Below, in pieces: positions 1-7,063 of a stretch of 64,000 bases of DNA. The stretch covers positions 616,001-680,000 of the forward strand of contig NZ_CP074373.1 of the NCBI RefSeq assembly GCF_021560035.1, written 5' to 3'. Below the pieces are notes generated by a model that ran no database searches, was not told the DNA's origin, and worked only from the letters and a program-made list of their open reading frames with translations. Origin of the DNA: Virgibacillus sp. NKC19-16. GTDB taxonomy: Bacteria; Bacillota; Bacilli; Bacillales; Amphibacillaceae. Position numbers and translations under genes: made by a program. Position 1 is the stretch's first letter, and each line of letters starts with the position of its first letter.

Positions 1-1
1 T

Positions 2-412
2 GTACCGGAAGCTTCCTTATTATTGGGTGGAAGAGATTTGGCTAGTGTCGATGATCTGAAGCGTGCAGCGATAGATCTATATGCCTTAGGTGCAGATAAT
101 GTATTGGTAAAAGGGGGCAGATTAGAAGGCCCGGCAATTGATGTATTGTACGATGGGGAGACGATCTCGACGTTCGAAGCGCCACGTATTGATACAGTTA
201 ACACGAGTGGGGCAGGGTGTACGTATTCGGCAGCAATTGCAGGAAATTTAGCCAAGGGCGAACCTATCGCAGAAGCAGTTCGACTGGCAAAGAGTTTTGT
301 TACAACCGCGATTGAGCATGGATTTTCGTATACAGATGTTGTAGGCCCGACGTATCATGCAGCGATGCGTAGGTTTGATGAAGCACATAAGATTAAGGTT
401 AGCAAAGAATAA
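2..412 (+). CDS. pdxK: Pyridoxine/pyridoxal kinase, C-terminal part
   Basis: Only the last ~136 residues are in the window; the frame is open from base 2 and the start lies upstream. The family phosphorylates B6 vitamers (and hydroxymethylpyrimidine) with ATP in the cytosol for pyridoxal-phosphate salvage. The recognisable signature is NTSGAGCTYSAA, the anion-hole/catalytic loop of the ThiD/PdxK branch of the ribokinase fold, followed by AIAGNLAKG and a C-terminal VGPTYHAA, which matches my recollection of B. subtilis PdxK. No terminator follows; the 21-bp repeat array begins 61 bp after the stop. ThiD is the main alternative assignment. Confidence 0.85.
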   Translation, partial: VPEASLLLGGRDLASVDDLKRAAIDLYALGADNVLVKGGRLEGPAIDVLYDGETISTFEAPRIDTVNTSGAGCTYSAAIAGNLAKGEPIAEAVRLAKSFVTTAIEHGFSYTDVVGPTYHAAMRRFDEAHKIKVSKE

Positions 413-421
413 GGATGATCT

Positions 422-455
422 AGCACCAGATGAGCGGGGGCAGTGTTCCTGTTCC
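422..455 (+). repeat. Partial copy of a dispersed AGCACCAG-type intergenic element
   Basis: The segment AGCACCAGATGAGCGG...CAGTGTTCCTGT resembles the second half of the elements at 1056-1109 and 1691-1744. It lies directly before the minisatellite, so the array is bracketed by two related elements. It falls just after the pdxK stop and codes for nothing recognisable. Confidence 0.6.
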
Positions 456-473
456 ATTTTGTATCACGAAGGT

Positions 474-1040
474 GCAAACCGATCGAGAGCCGAAGCAAAC
501 CGATCGAGAGCCGAAGCAAACCGATCGAGAGCCGAAGCAAACCGATCGAGAGCCGAAGCAAACCGATCGAGAGCCGAAGCAAACCGATCGAGAGCCGAAG
601 CAAACCGATCGAGAGCCGAAGCAAACCGATCGAGAGCCGAAGCAAACCGATCGAGAGCCGAAGCAAACCGATCGAGAGCCGAAGCAAACCGATCGAGAGC
701 CGAAGCAAACCGATCGAGAGCCGAAGCAAACCGATCGAGAGCCGAAGCAAACCGATCGAGAGCCGAAGCAAACCGATCGAGAGCCGAAGCAAACCGATCG
801 AGAGCCGAAGCAAACCGATCGAGAGCCGAAGCAAACCGATCGAGAGCCGAAGCAAACCGATCGAGAGCCGAAGCAAACCGATCGAGAGCCGAAGCAAACC
901 GATCGAGAGCCGAAGCAAACCGATCGAGAGCCGAAGCAAACCGATCGAGAGCCGAAGCAAACCGATCGAGAGCCGAAGCAAACCGATCGAGAGCCGAAGC
1001 AAACCGATCGAGAGCCGAAGCAAACCGATCGAGAGCCGAA
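474..1040 (+). repeat. Minisatellite: 27 perfect tandem copies of a 21-bp unit
   Basis: The unit, beginning GCAAACCGATCGAGAGCC, is repeated 27 times (567 bp) without a visible mismatch. As 21 is divisible by three and the unit holds no stop in several frames, long false reading frames with heptapeptide repeats appear on both strands; I do not treat these as genes. The unit contains CGATCG and shares the core AACCG..GAGAGC with arrays at 4.7 kb and 16.2 kb. Perfect identity suggests recent expansion or continued homogenisation. Copy number is the part of this sequence most likely to be mis-assembled. Confidence 0.97.
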
Positions 1041-1055
1041 GCAACGAGGGGAAAA

Positions 1056-1109
1056 GGGACAGGTTCACCGTCCCAGCACCAGACGAGCGGAGACAGTGTC
1101 CCTGTCTCC
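1056..1109 (+). repeat. Dispersed intergenic element, full copy
   Basis: GGGACAGGTTCACCGTCCC, imperfectly self-complementary, is followed by AGCACCAGACGAGCGG and CAGTGTCCCTGTC. It is closely related to 1691-1744 and to the partial copy at 422-455. It lies between the minisatellite and the ribosome site of pncA. The short GGGACAGG/CCTGTCCC palindromes suggest a REP-like element; it has no open frame of its own. Confidence 0.65.
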
Positions 1110-1139
1110 AGCAAAAGAATAGAACAAGGAGGATAACAA

Positions 1140-1691
1140 ATGGGGAAGCGTGCATTACTGAATGTGGATTACACAAATGATTTTGTAGCAGAGGATGGAA
1201 AGCTGACAAGTGGGGGACCTGGGCAGGCGATTGAATCCAGGGTAGTGGATTTGACTAGGGAGTTTATTGAAGGGGGCGATTATGTTGTGTTTGCTATTGA
1301 TGCCCATGAAGAAGGAGACGAACTACATCCGGAATCTGATTTATTTCCACCGCATAATATTATCGGTACGCCAGGTCGCGATTTGTATGGAGAGCTGGCA
1401 AATGTGTACGAGGAAAACAAGGATAAAGCGAATGTCTATTATTTTGACAAAACACGGTATAGCGCATTTGCCGGCACTGACTTGGAGATAAAATTACGTG
1501 AGCGAGGAATTGATGAGGTTCATATCATAGGCGTGGTTACAGATATATGTGTACTGCATACAGCCGTGGATGCATACAACAAAGGTTTTAAAATTGTGGT
1601 ACATAAAGATGCGGTAGCAAGCTTCAATCAGGCAGGCCATGATTGGGCATTGGGACATTTTACGGACACATTGGGTGCGAGAGTTTTATAG
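1140..1691 (+). CDS. pncA: Nicotinamidase (isochorismatase-fold cysteine hydrolase)
   Basis: Cytosolic enzyme converting nicotinamide to nicotinate and ammonia, the entry to NAD salvage. The 183-residue length is normal. The expected catalytic triad is visible: Asp10 (NVDYTNDF), Lys104 (FDKTRYSAF) and Cys137 (GVVTDICVLHT, with the cis-peptide VVTD before it). Metal ligands fit Asp54 and His56 (AIDAH) and His72 (FPPHN). The ATG follows AAGGAGG at 1128-1134 with good spacing. It stands alone between repeat elements, with no operon partner. B. subtilis YueJ is the counterpart I recall. Confidence 0.93.
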   Translation: MGKRALLNVDYTNDFVAEDGKLTSGGPGQAIESRVVDLTREFIEGGDYVVFAIDAHEEGDELHPESDLFPPHNIIGTPGRDLYGELANVYEENKDKANVYYFDKTRYSAFAGTDLEIKLRERGIDEVHIIGVVTDICVLHTAVDAYNKGFKIVVHKDAVASFNQAGHDWALGHFTDTLGARVL

Positions 1692-1744
1692 GGACAGGTT
1701 CCTTGTCCCAGCACCAGTTGAAAGGGGACGGTGTTCCTGTCGTC
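1691..1744 (+). repeat. Dispersed intergenic element, full copy
   Basis: It begins at the last base of the pncA stop: GGGACAGGTTCCTTGTCCC, then AGCACCAG, then GGGGACGGTGTTCCTGTC. It is the third member of the family at 422 and 1056. The first half folds back on itself (GGGACAGG with CCTTGTCCC) but no T-run follows, so it is a weak terminator at best. Confidence 0.65.
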
Positions 1745-1804
1745 CTCCGTCCCTCTATTAGACTCGTAAATAATTTTTCTAATCTTTTACAAGGAGGAGG
1801 CCTT

Positions 1805-2140
1805 GTGGGACAGTTATTTAGGCCATTATTACTTATTATTTCCAATCACCGTTTAACTACCAAAGAAGGTATATCTCAATTTCTGCCTTTCTATGTTGAA
1901 ACCGACCAGCATCATTATAATGTGAAAAATCATTATGGAGATCTGACAGCAAGCATATTTGTGGATGACCAGGAAGAACTCCTTCGAGGAGAAAGGTCGT
2001 TCTTTGATATGAGAAAATCACAAAAGACAAATCTTCGTGGTGAAAAGCATAAATTAAAAGTTTTTGATCATGAGCATCCAGCAGAACTTTGGCTTGCTGT
2101 GTATGCTTTGTGTATGATTTTCAAGAACCGTAAAGGCTAA
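1805..2140 (+). CDS. Hypothetical protein, 111 residues, not recognised
   Basis: A GTG start at 1805 is placed 7 bp after a strong AAGGAGGAGG site (1791-1800), so I prefer it to the in-frame upstream extension that runs through the pncA tail and the repeat element. The protein opens with a short hydrophobic stretch (LFRPLLLIIS) and continues polar: FYVETDQHHYN, FVDDQEELLRGERSFFD, then FDHEHPAELWLAVYALCMIFKNRKG. It could be soluble or weakly membrane-associated. I do not recognise a family; it may be a lineage-specific gene or a truncated remnant. A bidirectional terminator follows at 2176-2215. Confidence 0.5.
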   Translation: MGQLFRPLLLIISNHRLTTKEGISQFLPFYVETDQHHYNVKNHYGDLTASIFVDDQEELLRGERSFFDMRKSQKTNLRGEKHKLKVFDHEHPAELWLAVYALCMIFKNRKG

Positions 2141-2175
2141 TAGTTCGGGCGGTGTCTTGCCAAGTTATGGTTTAA

Positions 2176-2215
2176 ATAAAACCTGTCTCATCATCAAATT
2201 GAAAACAGGTTTTAT
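2176..2215. terminator. Bidirectional intrinsic terminator
   Basis: ATAAAACCTGT (2176-2186) pairs with ACAGGTTTTAT (2205-2215) across an 18-nt loop. The flanking A and T runs let it work for the small gene on the plus strand and for the toxin-like transcript on the minus strand. Confidence 0.7.
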
Positions 2216-2228
2216 ATGGACTTTAACA

Positions 2229-2327
2229 TCAATTTGTTTCACTTTTCTTGTCTTTGAATAGTAGGATAGTGGTTGCTAACAAAACCGCAGTTGTTGCTAA
2301 TGAAATGATTAATGTAAAGTTTAGCAT
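2229..2327 (-). CDS. Small hydrophobic peptide, 32 residues, possible toxin
   Basis: ATG at 2327 is preceded by AAGAGGTG (2333-2340) at proper spacing. The peptide is one predicted membrane helix (LIISLATTAVLLATTILLF) followed by a charged tail KDKKSETN, the layout of small holin-like or type I toxins of Firmicutes. It overlaps the distal part of the longer toxin-like frame in another reading frame and would be read from the same transcript. The function is inferred only from size, topology and context. Confidence 0.5.
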   Translation of the reverse strand: MLNFTLIISLATTAVLLATTILLFKDKKSETN

Positions 2328-2553
2328 AGAAACACCTCTTCCGTTGTAATTTTTGAATAAATAGGGTATGATATACATAAGATGATGGGTAGAGAAGAGG
2401 ATTTCTCCTCTTCTCAGTAATAATGTTGGAACTCTCACTTATCCGAGTGAGGGTTTTTTTCTTCTTACGTTTGCTCAATAATACATGTAGCAGATTTATT
2501 ACTGCTAATGCAAAATTAAGCAAAAGCGTAAGCAAGATTATTACCTGTTCCAT
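2239..2553 (-). CDS. Putative holin-like type I toxin (membrane peptide with long tail)
   Basis: ATG at 2553 follows a strong AAAGGGGGTGAT site (2559-2570). Residues 1-27 form one membrane helix (EQVIILLTLLLNFALAVINLL) ending in SKRKKKK, as in Bacillales TxpA/BsrG-type toxins. The frame continues to 104 residues, but the distal part runs through an antisense RNA gene and its hairpins, so its coding value is doubtful. The toxic portion may be only the first ~40 residues. A good minus-strand promoter (2610-2638) and a divergent antisense promoter (2344-2372) make a type I toxin-antitoxin unit plausible. The 5-prime leader contains ACCCCT and CCTCCTT, which could pair with and mask the GGGGG of the ribosome site. 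Confidence 0.5.
   Translation of the reverse strand: MEQVIILLTLLLNFALAVINLLHVLLSKRKKKKTLTRISESSNIITEKRRNPLLYPSSYVYHTLFIQKLQRKRCFYAKLYINHFISNNCGFVSNHYPTIQRQEK
2344..2372 (+). promoter_or_regulatory. Sigma-A promoter for antisense RNA
   Basis: TTGTAA (2344-2349), a 17-bp spacer, TATGAT (2367-2372). It lies inside the minus-strand toxin-like frame and points opposite to it. Confidence 0.65.
2379..2461 (+). ncRNA. Candidate antisense antitoxin RNA, ~80 nt
   Basis: It should start ~7 bp after TATGAT. It contains a perfect 9-bp hairpin (2392-2400 with 2407-2415, loop ATTTCT) and ends at a second hairpin (2432-2439 with 2446-2453) followed by seven T. Being complementary to the middle of the toxin-like mRNA, it has the architecture of RatA/SR4-type RNA antitoxins. 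There is no coding capacity. The identification rests on the promoter, the terminator and the antisense position. Confidence 0.55.
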
Positions 2554-2609
2554 CACTTATCACCCCCTTTCATAAGGAGGTTAGGGGTATATATCATACC
2601 CTAATACTG

Positions 2610-2638
2610 ATTATACTGGCTCGAGTAAGAATTCACAA
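2610..2638 (-). promoter_or_regulatory. Sigma-A promoter for toxin-like mRNA
   Basis: On the minus strand: TTGTGA (2633-2638), a 17-bp spacer, TATAAT (2610-2615). The transcript would carry a ~50-nt leader before the ATG at 2553, with an imperfect palindrome (TTAGGG...CCCTAA) at 2581-2604. Confidence 0.7.
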
Positions 2639-2703
2639 GAATATTCGTTTGATTTTTGTGATAATTCTAAAGGTTTCTATACCAACTCATTCCCTAGTAA
2701 ACC

Positions 2704-2732
2704 TTGACTTTCCACTCATACCACTATATATT
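2704..2732 (+). promoter_or_regulatory. Sigma-A promoter of the proS T-box transcript
   Basis: TTGACT (2704-2709), a 17-bp spacer, TATATT (2727-2732). The start is expected near 2739, just before the base of T-box stem I. Confidence 0.75.
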
Positions 2733-2739
2733 AGATACT

Positions 2740-2990
2740 ATATACGAAACGTTGATGGGGATTAGTATAAGTTGATCGTCTTTCAAAGAGAGGAAATGAA
2801 TTGGTGGAAATTTCCAAAGGCATCATTTAGAACCTGCCTCCTGAGTTCGCCATCGGAAAGGCATTTTTGCTGTAAGATGAGCGCGGTTCTTCACCGTTAT
2901 CGATTCAAGTGTACAAGGAGCGGTCCTTGTAAACAAGGGTGGCACCACCAGACCTCGGTCCCTTTTCGGATGGAGGATTTTTTCTGTTCT
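2740..2990 (+). promoter_or_regulatory. Proline T-box leader (tRNA-sensing riboswitch)
   Basis: The T-box motif AGGGTGGCACC lies at 2936-2946. The base of stem I is formed by GATGG (from 2753) with GCCATC (2849-2854); an AGAGAGG segment at 2788-2794 fits the stem I consensus. CCT triplets at 2833-2835 and 2840-2842 are possible proline specifier codons. An intrinsic terminator (CCTC..TCC at 2953-2961 with GGATGGAGG at 2968-2976, T-run 2978-2983) competes with the T-box antiterminator. Uncharged tRNA-Pro would allow readthrough into proS. The 95-codon open frame across this leader is not a gene. Confidence 0.9.
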
Positions 2991-3106
2991 AACGTCAGCA
3001 AGTATAGATCTAAGGATGACCTTATAAGAAAAACTAATCATTCGCTAAAGACCAAGTGAATGTAAGTTTTTCTAAAAAATAAAATTTTAAGATAGAGGTG
3101 TTCAGC

Positions 3107-4546
3107 TTGGGTAAGAAAAATAAGCAGTTTGTTCAAAACATAACAGCAATGGAAGATGATTTTGCCAAGTGGTATACAGACGTTGTGAAGCAGGCGGATT
3201 TGGTTGATTACGGCCCGGTACGTGGAACGATGATCATTAAGCCGGATGGTTTTGCAATATGGGAAAATATCCGCGATGAACTGGACCGTCAAATTAAGGC
3301 AACAGGGCACTCGAATGTATCATTCCCATTATTTGTTCCTGAAAGCCTGCTGCAAAAGGAAAAAGATCATGTGGAAGGATTCGCGCCGGAAGTAGCCTGG
3401 GTGACACATGGTGGAGAGGAGAAATTAGCTGAAAGAATAGCTGTACGCCCAACTTCAGAAGCGTTGTTTAGTGATTACTATTCGAATAATATTCATTCGT
3501 ATCGTGATTTGCCGATGCTTTATAACCAGTGGTCAAATGTTGTGCGCTGGGAAAAAACAACACGTCCGTTCCTGCGTTCATCTGAATTCCATTGGCAGGA
3601 AGGACATACAGCACATGCAACCGATGAGGATGCATCTGAAGAAACAGATAAAATGCTTAGGGTCTATGCTGATGTGGTAGAAAATTATCTGGCAATCCCT
3701 GTGTATAAAGGCCGCAAAACGGATAAAGAAAAATTTGCTGGTGCAAACTATACCCTGACCATTGAAGCATTGATGCATGATGGTAAAGCATTGCAATCGG
3801 CGACCTCACATCATTTTGGTTCAGGATTTGCAGAAGCATTTGATATTACGTATTTAGATGAAAACGGTGAAAGTCAATTTGTACATCAAACGTCATGGGG
3901 ACTTTCCACACGTATCATGGGTGCATTAATTATGGTGCATGGAGATAACAGAGGATTAGTCGTGCCTCCACGGATTGCACCGACGCAAGCCATGATTGTC
4001 CCAGTTGCCCAGCATAAAGAAGGTGTACTCGATAAAGCGTATGACCTGCGTGATCAATTGAAGGACCTTGTTCGCGTTGGTATCGATGCAAGTGACAAAA
4101 TGCCAGGCTGGAAATTTAATGAGTACGAAATGAAAGGAATGCCGGTACGGATTGAAATGGGTCCAAAAGACATTGAAAAAGATCAGGTCGTACTCGTTCG
4201 CCGTGATACCGGTGAAAAAGAATTTGTAGCACTTACCGATTTGGAAGCACGTTTGCCTGCTTTATTAGAAGAAATTCAGAAAAACTTATTTGATAAAGCA
4301 TTAGCGCATCGTAACGAGAAAACGAGTGTTGCCAAGGATATGGATGAATTCAAACAAACGCTTGATCAAAACGCTGGATTTATTAAAGCAATGTGGTGTG
4401 GAGACGTGGCTTGTGAGGAGAAAATTAAAGAAGAGACAACAGCAACCTCACGCCTAATCCCATTTGAACAGGAAAAAGTAGCAGATACCTGCGTGTGCTG
4501 CGGGAGAGAAGCTAAGGAACTCGTGTATTGGGCAAAAGCTTATTAA
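3107..4546 (+). CDS. proS: Prolyl-tRNA synthetase, short archaeal/eukaryotic-type
   Basis: Class II aminoacyl-tRNA synthetase charging tRNA-Pro. At ~480 residues it lacks the editing insertion of the ~565-residue bacterial ProRS and carries the C-terminal domain of the archaeal type, with cysteines at WCGDVACEE and TCVCCGREA (zinc-like site) and a terminal Tyr. Motif 1 falls around [14 protein letters not shown], motif 2 around [22 protein letters not shown], motif 3 around [12 protein letters not shown] prefer TTG at 3107, 6 bp after AGAGGTG (3094-3100); GTG at 3098 overlaps that site. The T-box leader upstream supports proline-responsive control. A long-type ProS may exist elsewhere in the genome. 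Confidence 0.94.
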   Translation: MGKKNKQFVQNITAMEDDFAKWYTDVVKQADLVDYGPVRGTMIIKPDGFAIWENIRDELDRQIKATGHSNVSFPLFVPESLLQKEKDHVEGFAPEVAWVTHGGEEKLAERIAVRPTSEALFSDYYSNNIHSYRDLPMLYNQWSNVVRWEKTTRPFLRSSEFHWQEGHTAHATDEDASEETDKMLRVYADVVENYLAIPVYKGRKTDKEKFAGANYTLTIEALMHDGKALQSATSHHFGSGFAEAFDITYLDENGESQFVHQTSWGLSTRIMGALIMVHGDNRGLVVPPRIAPTQAMIVPVAQHKEGVLDKAYDLRDQLKDLVRVGIDASDKMPGWKFNEYEMKGMPVRIEMGPKDIEKDQVVLVRRDTGEKEFVALTDLEARLPALLEEIQKNLFDKALAHRNEKTSVAKDMDEFKQTLDQNAGFIKAMWCGDVACEEKIKEETTATSRLIPFEQEKVADTCVCCGREAKELVYWAKAY

Positions 4547-4556
4547 TATGATGGAA

Positions 4557-4585
4557 AACGAGCGGTGGTAGATGCGCTCGTTTTT
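4557..4585 (+). terminator. proS terminator
   Basis: AACGAGCG (4557-4564) pairs with CGCTCGTT (4575-4582), followed by a short T-run. Confidence 0.85.
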
Positions 4586-4649
4586 CTATTGGTAGGTTGT
4601 GGGGAAATCAACCAAGAGTGAGAACCGTTTACCGTGACAGGAAAAACTA

Positions 4650-4830
4650 GGGAGCGGCACTCCAAACCGGGAGAGCGCACTCCTGAATCGGGAGAGGGCC
4701 AAGCCAAACCGGGAGAGCGGCACACAGAAACGGGAGAGAGCCACATTAAACCGGGAGACAGCAGCCTCAAACCGGGAGAGAAACACACTAAAACGGGAGA
4801 TAACAATTTTAAACCGGAAGACAGCATCTC
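4650..4830 (+). repeat. Intergenic array, nine units at 21-bp period
   Basis: The core GGGAGA starts at 4650, 4669, 4690, 4711, 4732, 4753, 4774 and 4795, with a decayed GGAAGA unit near 4816. After the first step all spacings are exactly 21 bp. Each core is usually preceded by AAACC or AAAC and followed by GCGGCAC-like bases; the rest varies. The array lies between the convergent proS and peroxidase genes, 65 bp after the proS terminator. It shares AAACCG..GAGAGC with the perfect array at 474. Confidence 0.9.
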
Positions 4831-4838
4831 GTTCCCTT

Positions 4839-5318
4839 TTACCCCTTTATAGCCTTTTCAATATCCTTCACCATATTTTCCGGCTTCGTCTGTGGTGCAA
4901 ACCGGTCGATAACTTCTCCATTTTTATTAACCAAAAACTTTGTGAAATTCCACTTAATATCTTTGGTCAGCATTCCTTTTTCTTCGGTAGTTAGATAGTT
5001 GAAAAGTGGGTGTGCATCCTCGCCTTTTACATCCACTTTACTGAACATTGGGAATGTAACTCCATAGTTACGCTCACAGAATTGAGAGATTTCCTCCTCA
5101 CTTCCCGGGTCCTGATTATTGAATTGATTGCATGGGAATCCGAGTATCTCAAAATCCTGATCCTTAAATTGGTCATATACGTTTTGCAGTCCTTCAAATT
5201 GTGGTGTGAATCCACATTTACTTGCTGTGTTCACGATAAGAAGTGTTTTCCCTTTATAATCGGCCAGTGATTTCTCATTACCTAGCATTGTCTTTACAGA
5301 AAAATCATAAATACTCAT
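4839..5318 (-). CDS. bsaA: Glutathione peroxidase-like thiol peroxidase
   Basis: Cytosolic peroxide reductase, 159 residues, probably thioredoxin- or bacillithiol-linked since these bacteria usually lack glutathione. Peroxidatic Cys35 lies in NTASKCGFTPQ; the rest of the catalytic set is Gln65 in FPCNQF and Trp123-Asn124 in KWNFTKFL. Cys63 and Cys81 (QFCERNYGV) are possible resolving residues. ATG at 5318 follows AAGGAGGC. It is monocistronic and convergent with proS. The Cys rather than selenocysteine form is normal for bacteria. Confidence 0.92.
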   Translation of the reverse strand: MSIYDFSVKTMLGNEKSLADYKGKTLLIVNTASKCGFTPQFEGLQNVYDQFKDQDFEILGFPCNQFNNQDPGSEEEISQFCERNYGVTFPMFSKVDVKGEDAHPLFNYLTTEEKGMLTKDIKWNFTKFLVNKNGEVIDRFAPQTKPENMVKDIEKAIKG

Positions 5319-5423
5319 ATGATTGCCTCCTTTACTAGAAGGATAGCAATGCTAGTTCTCTGATGTCAAAATATTTATCCGGGTTTGCCGCCCCTCGCAT
5401 CTATATAGGATCCTCAAAACAAC

Positions 5424-5454
5424 AAAAAAAGACGACCCTTCAAAAGGCCGCCTT
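5424..5454 (-). terminator. trhO terminator
   Basis: Read on the minus strand, GGCGGCC and GGGTCGTC pair with G-U wobbles across a TTTTGAA loop, followed by seven T (plus-strand A-run 5424-5430). Confidence 0.75.
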
Positions 5455-5461
5455 CTTCAGA

Positions 5462-6433
5462 TTACACTTCCTGCTTCAAACTTTCTCCAAGAAGCTCAAG
5501 TCTGTGCTGAACATCTTCTTCAGCCAAATCATGTTCCTTTACATACATATTGCGTGGACTAACACGACATTCATGTGTACAGCCGCGGATATATTTATGC
5601 TCATTTTCCTCTGAGCAAATAATTTGTTTATTGCAATCGGGGTTAGCGCAATTCACGTAACGTTCACATGGCTGGCCGTCAAAATAGTCCGCGCCGACAA
5701 CAACATGTTCCTTCTGATTAATTGGTACGGAAATTCGCTCATCAAATACGTAACAGCGGCCATCCCATAATTCTCCTTGAACCTCAGGATCTTTCCCGTA
5801 AGTTACGATTCCGCCATGGAGCTGTGCGACATCTTCAAAGCCTTCTTTCACTAGCCATCCGGAAAATTTTTCACAGCGAATGCCGCCTGTACAATAGGTC
5901 AGGATACGTTTTCCCTCAATAAGGTGTTTGTTTTCTTGAACCCATTCAGGCAATTCGCGGAATGCCTCAATGTCAGGGCGAATCGCGCCACGGAAATGCC
6001 CTAAGTCATATTCATAATCATTTCGCGCGTCGAGAACAACGGTATCTTTATCCTGCATTGCTTCGTAAAATTCTTGTGGAGACAAATGCGCCCCAGTTGT
6101 TTGCAGTGGATTTATATCCTCTTCCAAACGAAGACTTACCAATTCACTACGAGGGCGCACATGCATTTTTTTAAATGCGTGCCCGTCATGCGGATCGATT
6201 TTAAAGGTCATATCAGCAAAGCGCGGATCGTTATGCATTGCTTCCATGTATTTTTCGGTTTGTTCAATGGTACCGGAAACAGTTCCATTGATTCCTTCAG
6301 AAGCAACTAAAATGCGACCCTTTAATTCCAAGTCATTACAAAGTTGAAGATGCTCTTCCGCGTAACTTTCCGGATCTTCCATAGATACATACTTATAATA
6401 CAATAAAACTTGATAGTTTGTACTGCTTTCCAT
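5462..6433 (-). CDS. trhO: tRNA uridine(34) hydroxylase, rhodanese-type
   Basis: The TrhO/YceA (YbfQ) family forms 5-hydroxyuridine at wobble U34 of tRNAs using oxygen. At 323 residues it is of normal length. An N-terminal ferredoxin-like acylphosphatase domain covers about 1-95 (YYKYV...[13 protein letters not shown]), a rhodanese domain about 120-215 with the active-site loop CTGGIRCEK (Cys181), and a C-terminal Cys-rich segment has paired CxxxxC and CxxxC motifs ([15 protein letters not shown]). ATG at 6433 is preceded by AGGTGG. It is a single gene with its own terminator. Confidence 0.93.
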   Translation of the reverse strand: MESSTNYQVLLYYKYVSMEDPESYAEEHLQLCNDLELKGRILVASEGINGTVSGTIEQTEKYMEAMHNDPRFADMTFKIDPHDGHAFKKMHVRPRSELVSLRLEEDINPLQTTGAHLSPQEFYEAMQDKDTVVLDARNDYEYDLGHFRGAIRPDIEAFRELPEWVQENKHLIEGKRILTYCTGGIRCEKFSGWLVKEGFEDVAQLHGGIVTYGKDPEVQGELWDGRCYVFDERISVPINQKEHVVVGADYFDGQPCERYVNCANPDCNKQIICSEENEHKYIRGCTHECRVSPRNMYVKEHDLAEEDVQHRLELLGESLKQEV

Positions 6434-6607
6434 TTGATTACCACCTATTCATTCATATTTGCAAGATATAAATGTACGGTAGTCGATATTTTATTTTATA
6501 ATCTTGCAATGAAGTATTTTATCATGTTTTTATGTTAATTGCCAGTTTGTACAATGCTCATATTCTCACCACAATAAATTCTAATTAAAAAAACTTTTGC
6601 TAAACGC

Positions 6608-6636
6608 TTGCATTTTTCGCAGCAAAAGGGTAAAGT
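6608..6636 (+). promoter_or_regulatory. Candidate promoter and long leader of the cold-shock gene
   Basis: TTGCAT (6608-6613), a 17-bp spacer, TAAAGT (6631-6636). A start near 6643 would leave a ~115-nt leader, as is usual for cold-shock mRNAs that refold at low temperature. I see no other gene in 6434-6758. Confidence 0.5.
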
Positions 6637-6758
6637 TAATAATAGCAAAAGGAAATTGGAGTTTGAATAATACTTTACGATCTCTTTATCAAAGTGGTGT
6701 AAAAGTATTTATGATTCAATTATACTTTGCACGATATTTGTATAAGGAGGTCATTTAT

Positions 6759-6959
6759 ATGATGAATGGCACAGTAAAATGGTTTAATGCAGAAAAAGGC
6801 TTCGGTTTCATCGAGCGTGAAGATGGAGACGATGTATTCGTACACTTCTCTGCAATTAACGCTGAAGGTTTCAAAACACTTGAAGAAGGTCAAAGTGTTG
6901 AATTTGAAATCGTTGAAGGTAACCGCGGACCACAAGCAGCAAACGTTACTCGTCTATAA
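6759..6959 (+). CDS. Cold-shock protein (CspA/CspB family)
   Basis: A 66-residue single cold-shock domain, an RNA chaperone in the cytosol. RNP1 is KGFGFIE and RNP2 is VFVHFSAI, after the family opening [11 protein letters not shown]. It ends PQAANVTRL as usual. The ATG at 6759 (a second ATG follows directly) is placed after TAAGGAGGT. The frame is open upstream to 6597 but that part is leader, not protein. It is monocistronic, with a terminator at 6974-7007. Confidence 0.96.
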   Translation: MMNGTVKWFNAEKGFGFIEREDGDDVFVHFSAINAEGFKTLEEGQSVEFEIVEGNRGPQAANVTRL

Positions 6960-6973
6960 TAGATGTTAGAAAA

Positions 6974-7007
6974 GAAGGTCTATCTCACTCGTGGGGTAGA
7001 TCTTTTT
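6974..7007 (+). terminator. Cold-shock gene terminator
   Basis: AAGGTCTATCTCAC pairs with GTGGGGTAGATCTT using several G-U wobbles, followed by a T-run. Confidence 0.85.
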
Positions 7008-7063
7008 TATGTAACAGGAATTTAGCTCACTTAGGTCGAATATCTTCATGGAGGAGGGAATTT

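Noticed and set aside
357-1209. Long open frames with heptapeptide repeats on both strands across the minisatellite
   Set aside because: They arise because 21 is divisible by three and the unit lacks stops; four frames are open at once, none has a good ribosome site tied to it, and the ends run into real genes.
2772-3059. A 95-codon gene before proS
   Set aside because: The stretch is the T-box leader; its conserved RNA motifs and terminator explain it.
6597-6758. N-terminal extension of the cold-shock protein
   Set aside because: It is the open but untranslated leader; the family starts at the ATG after TAAGGAGGT.
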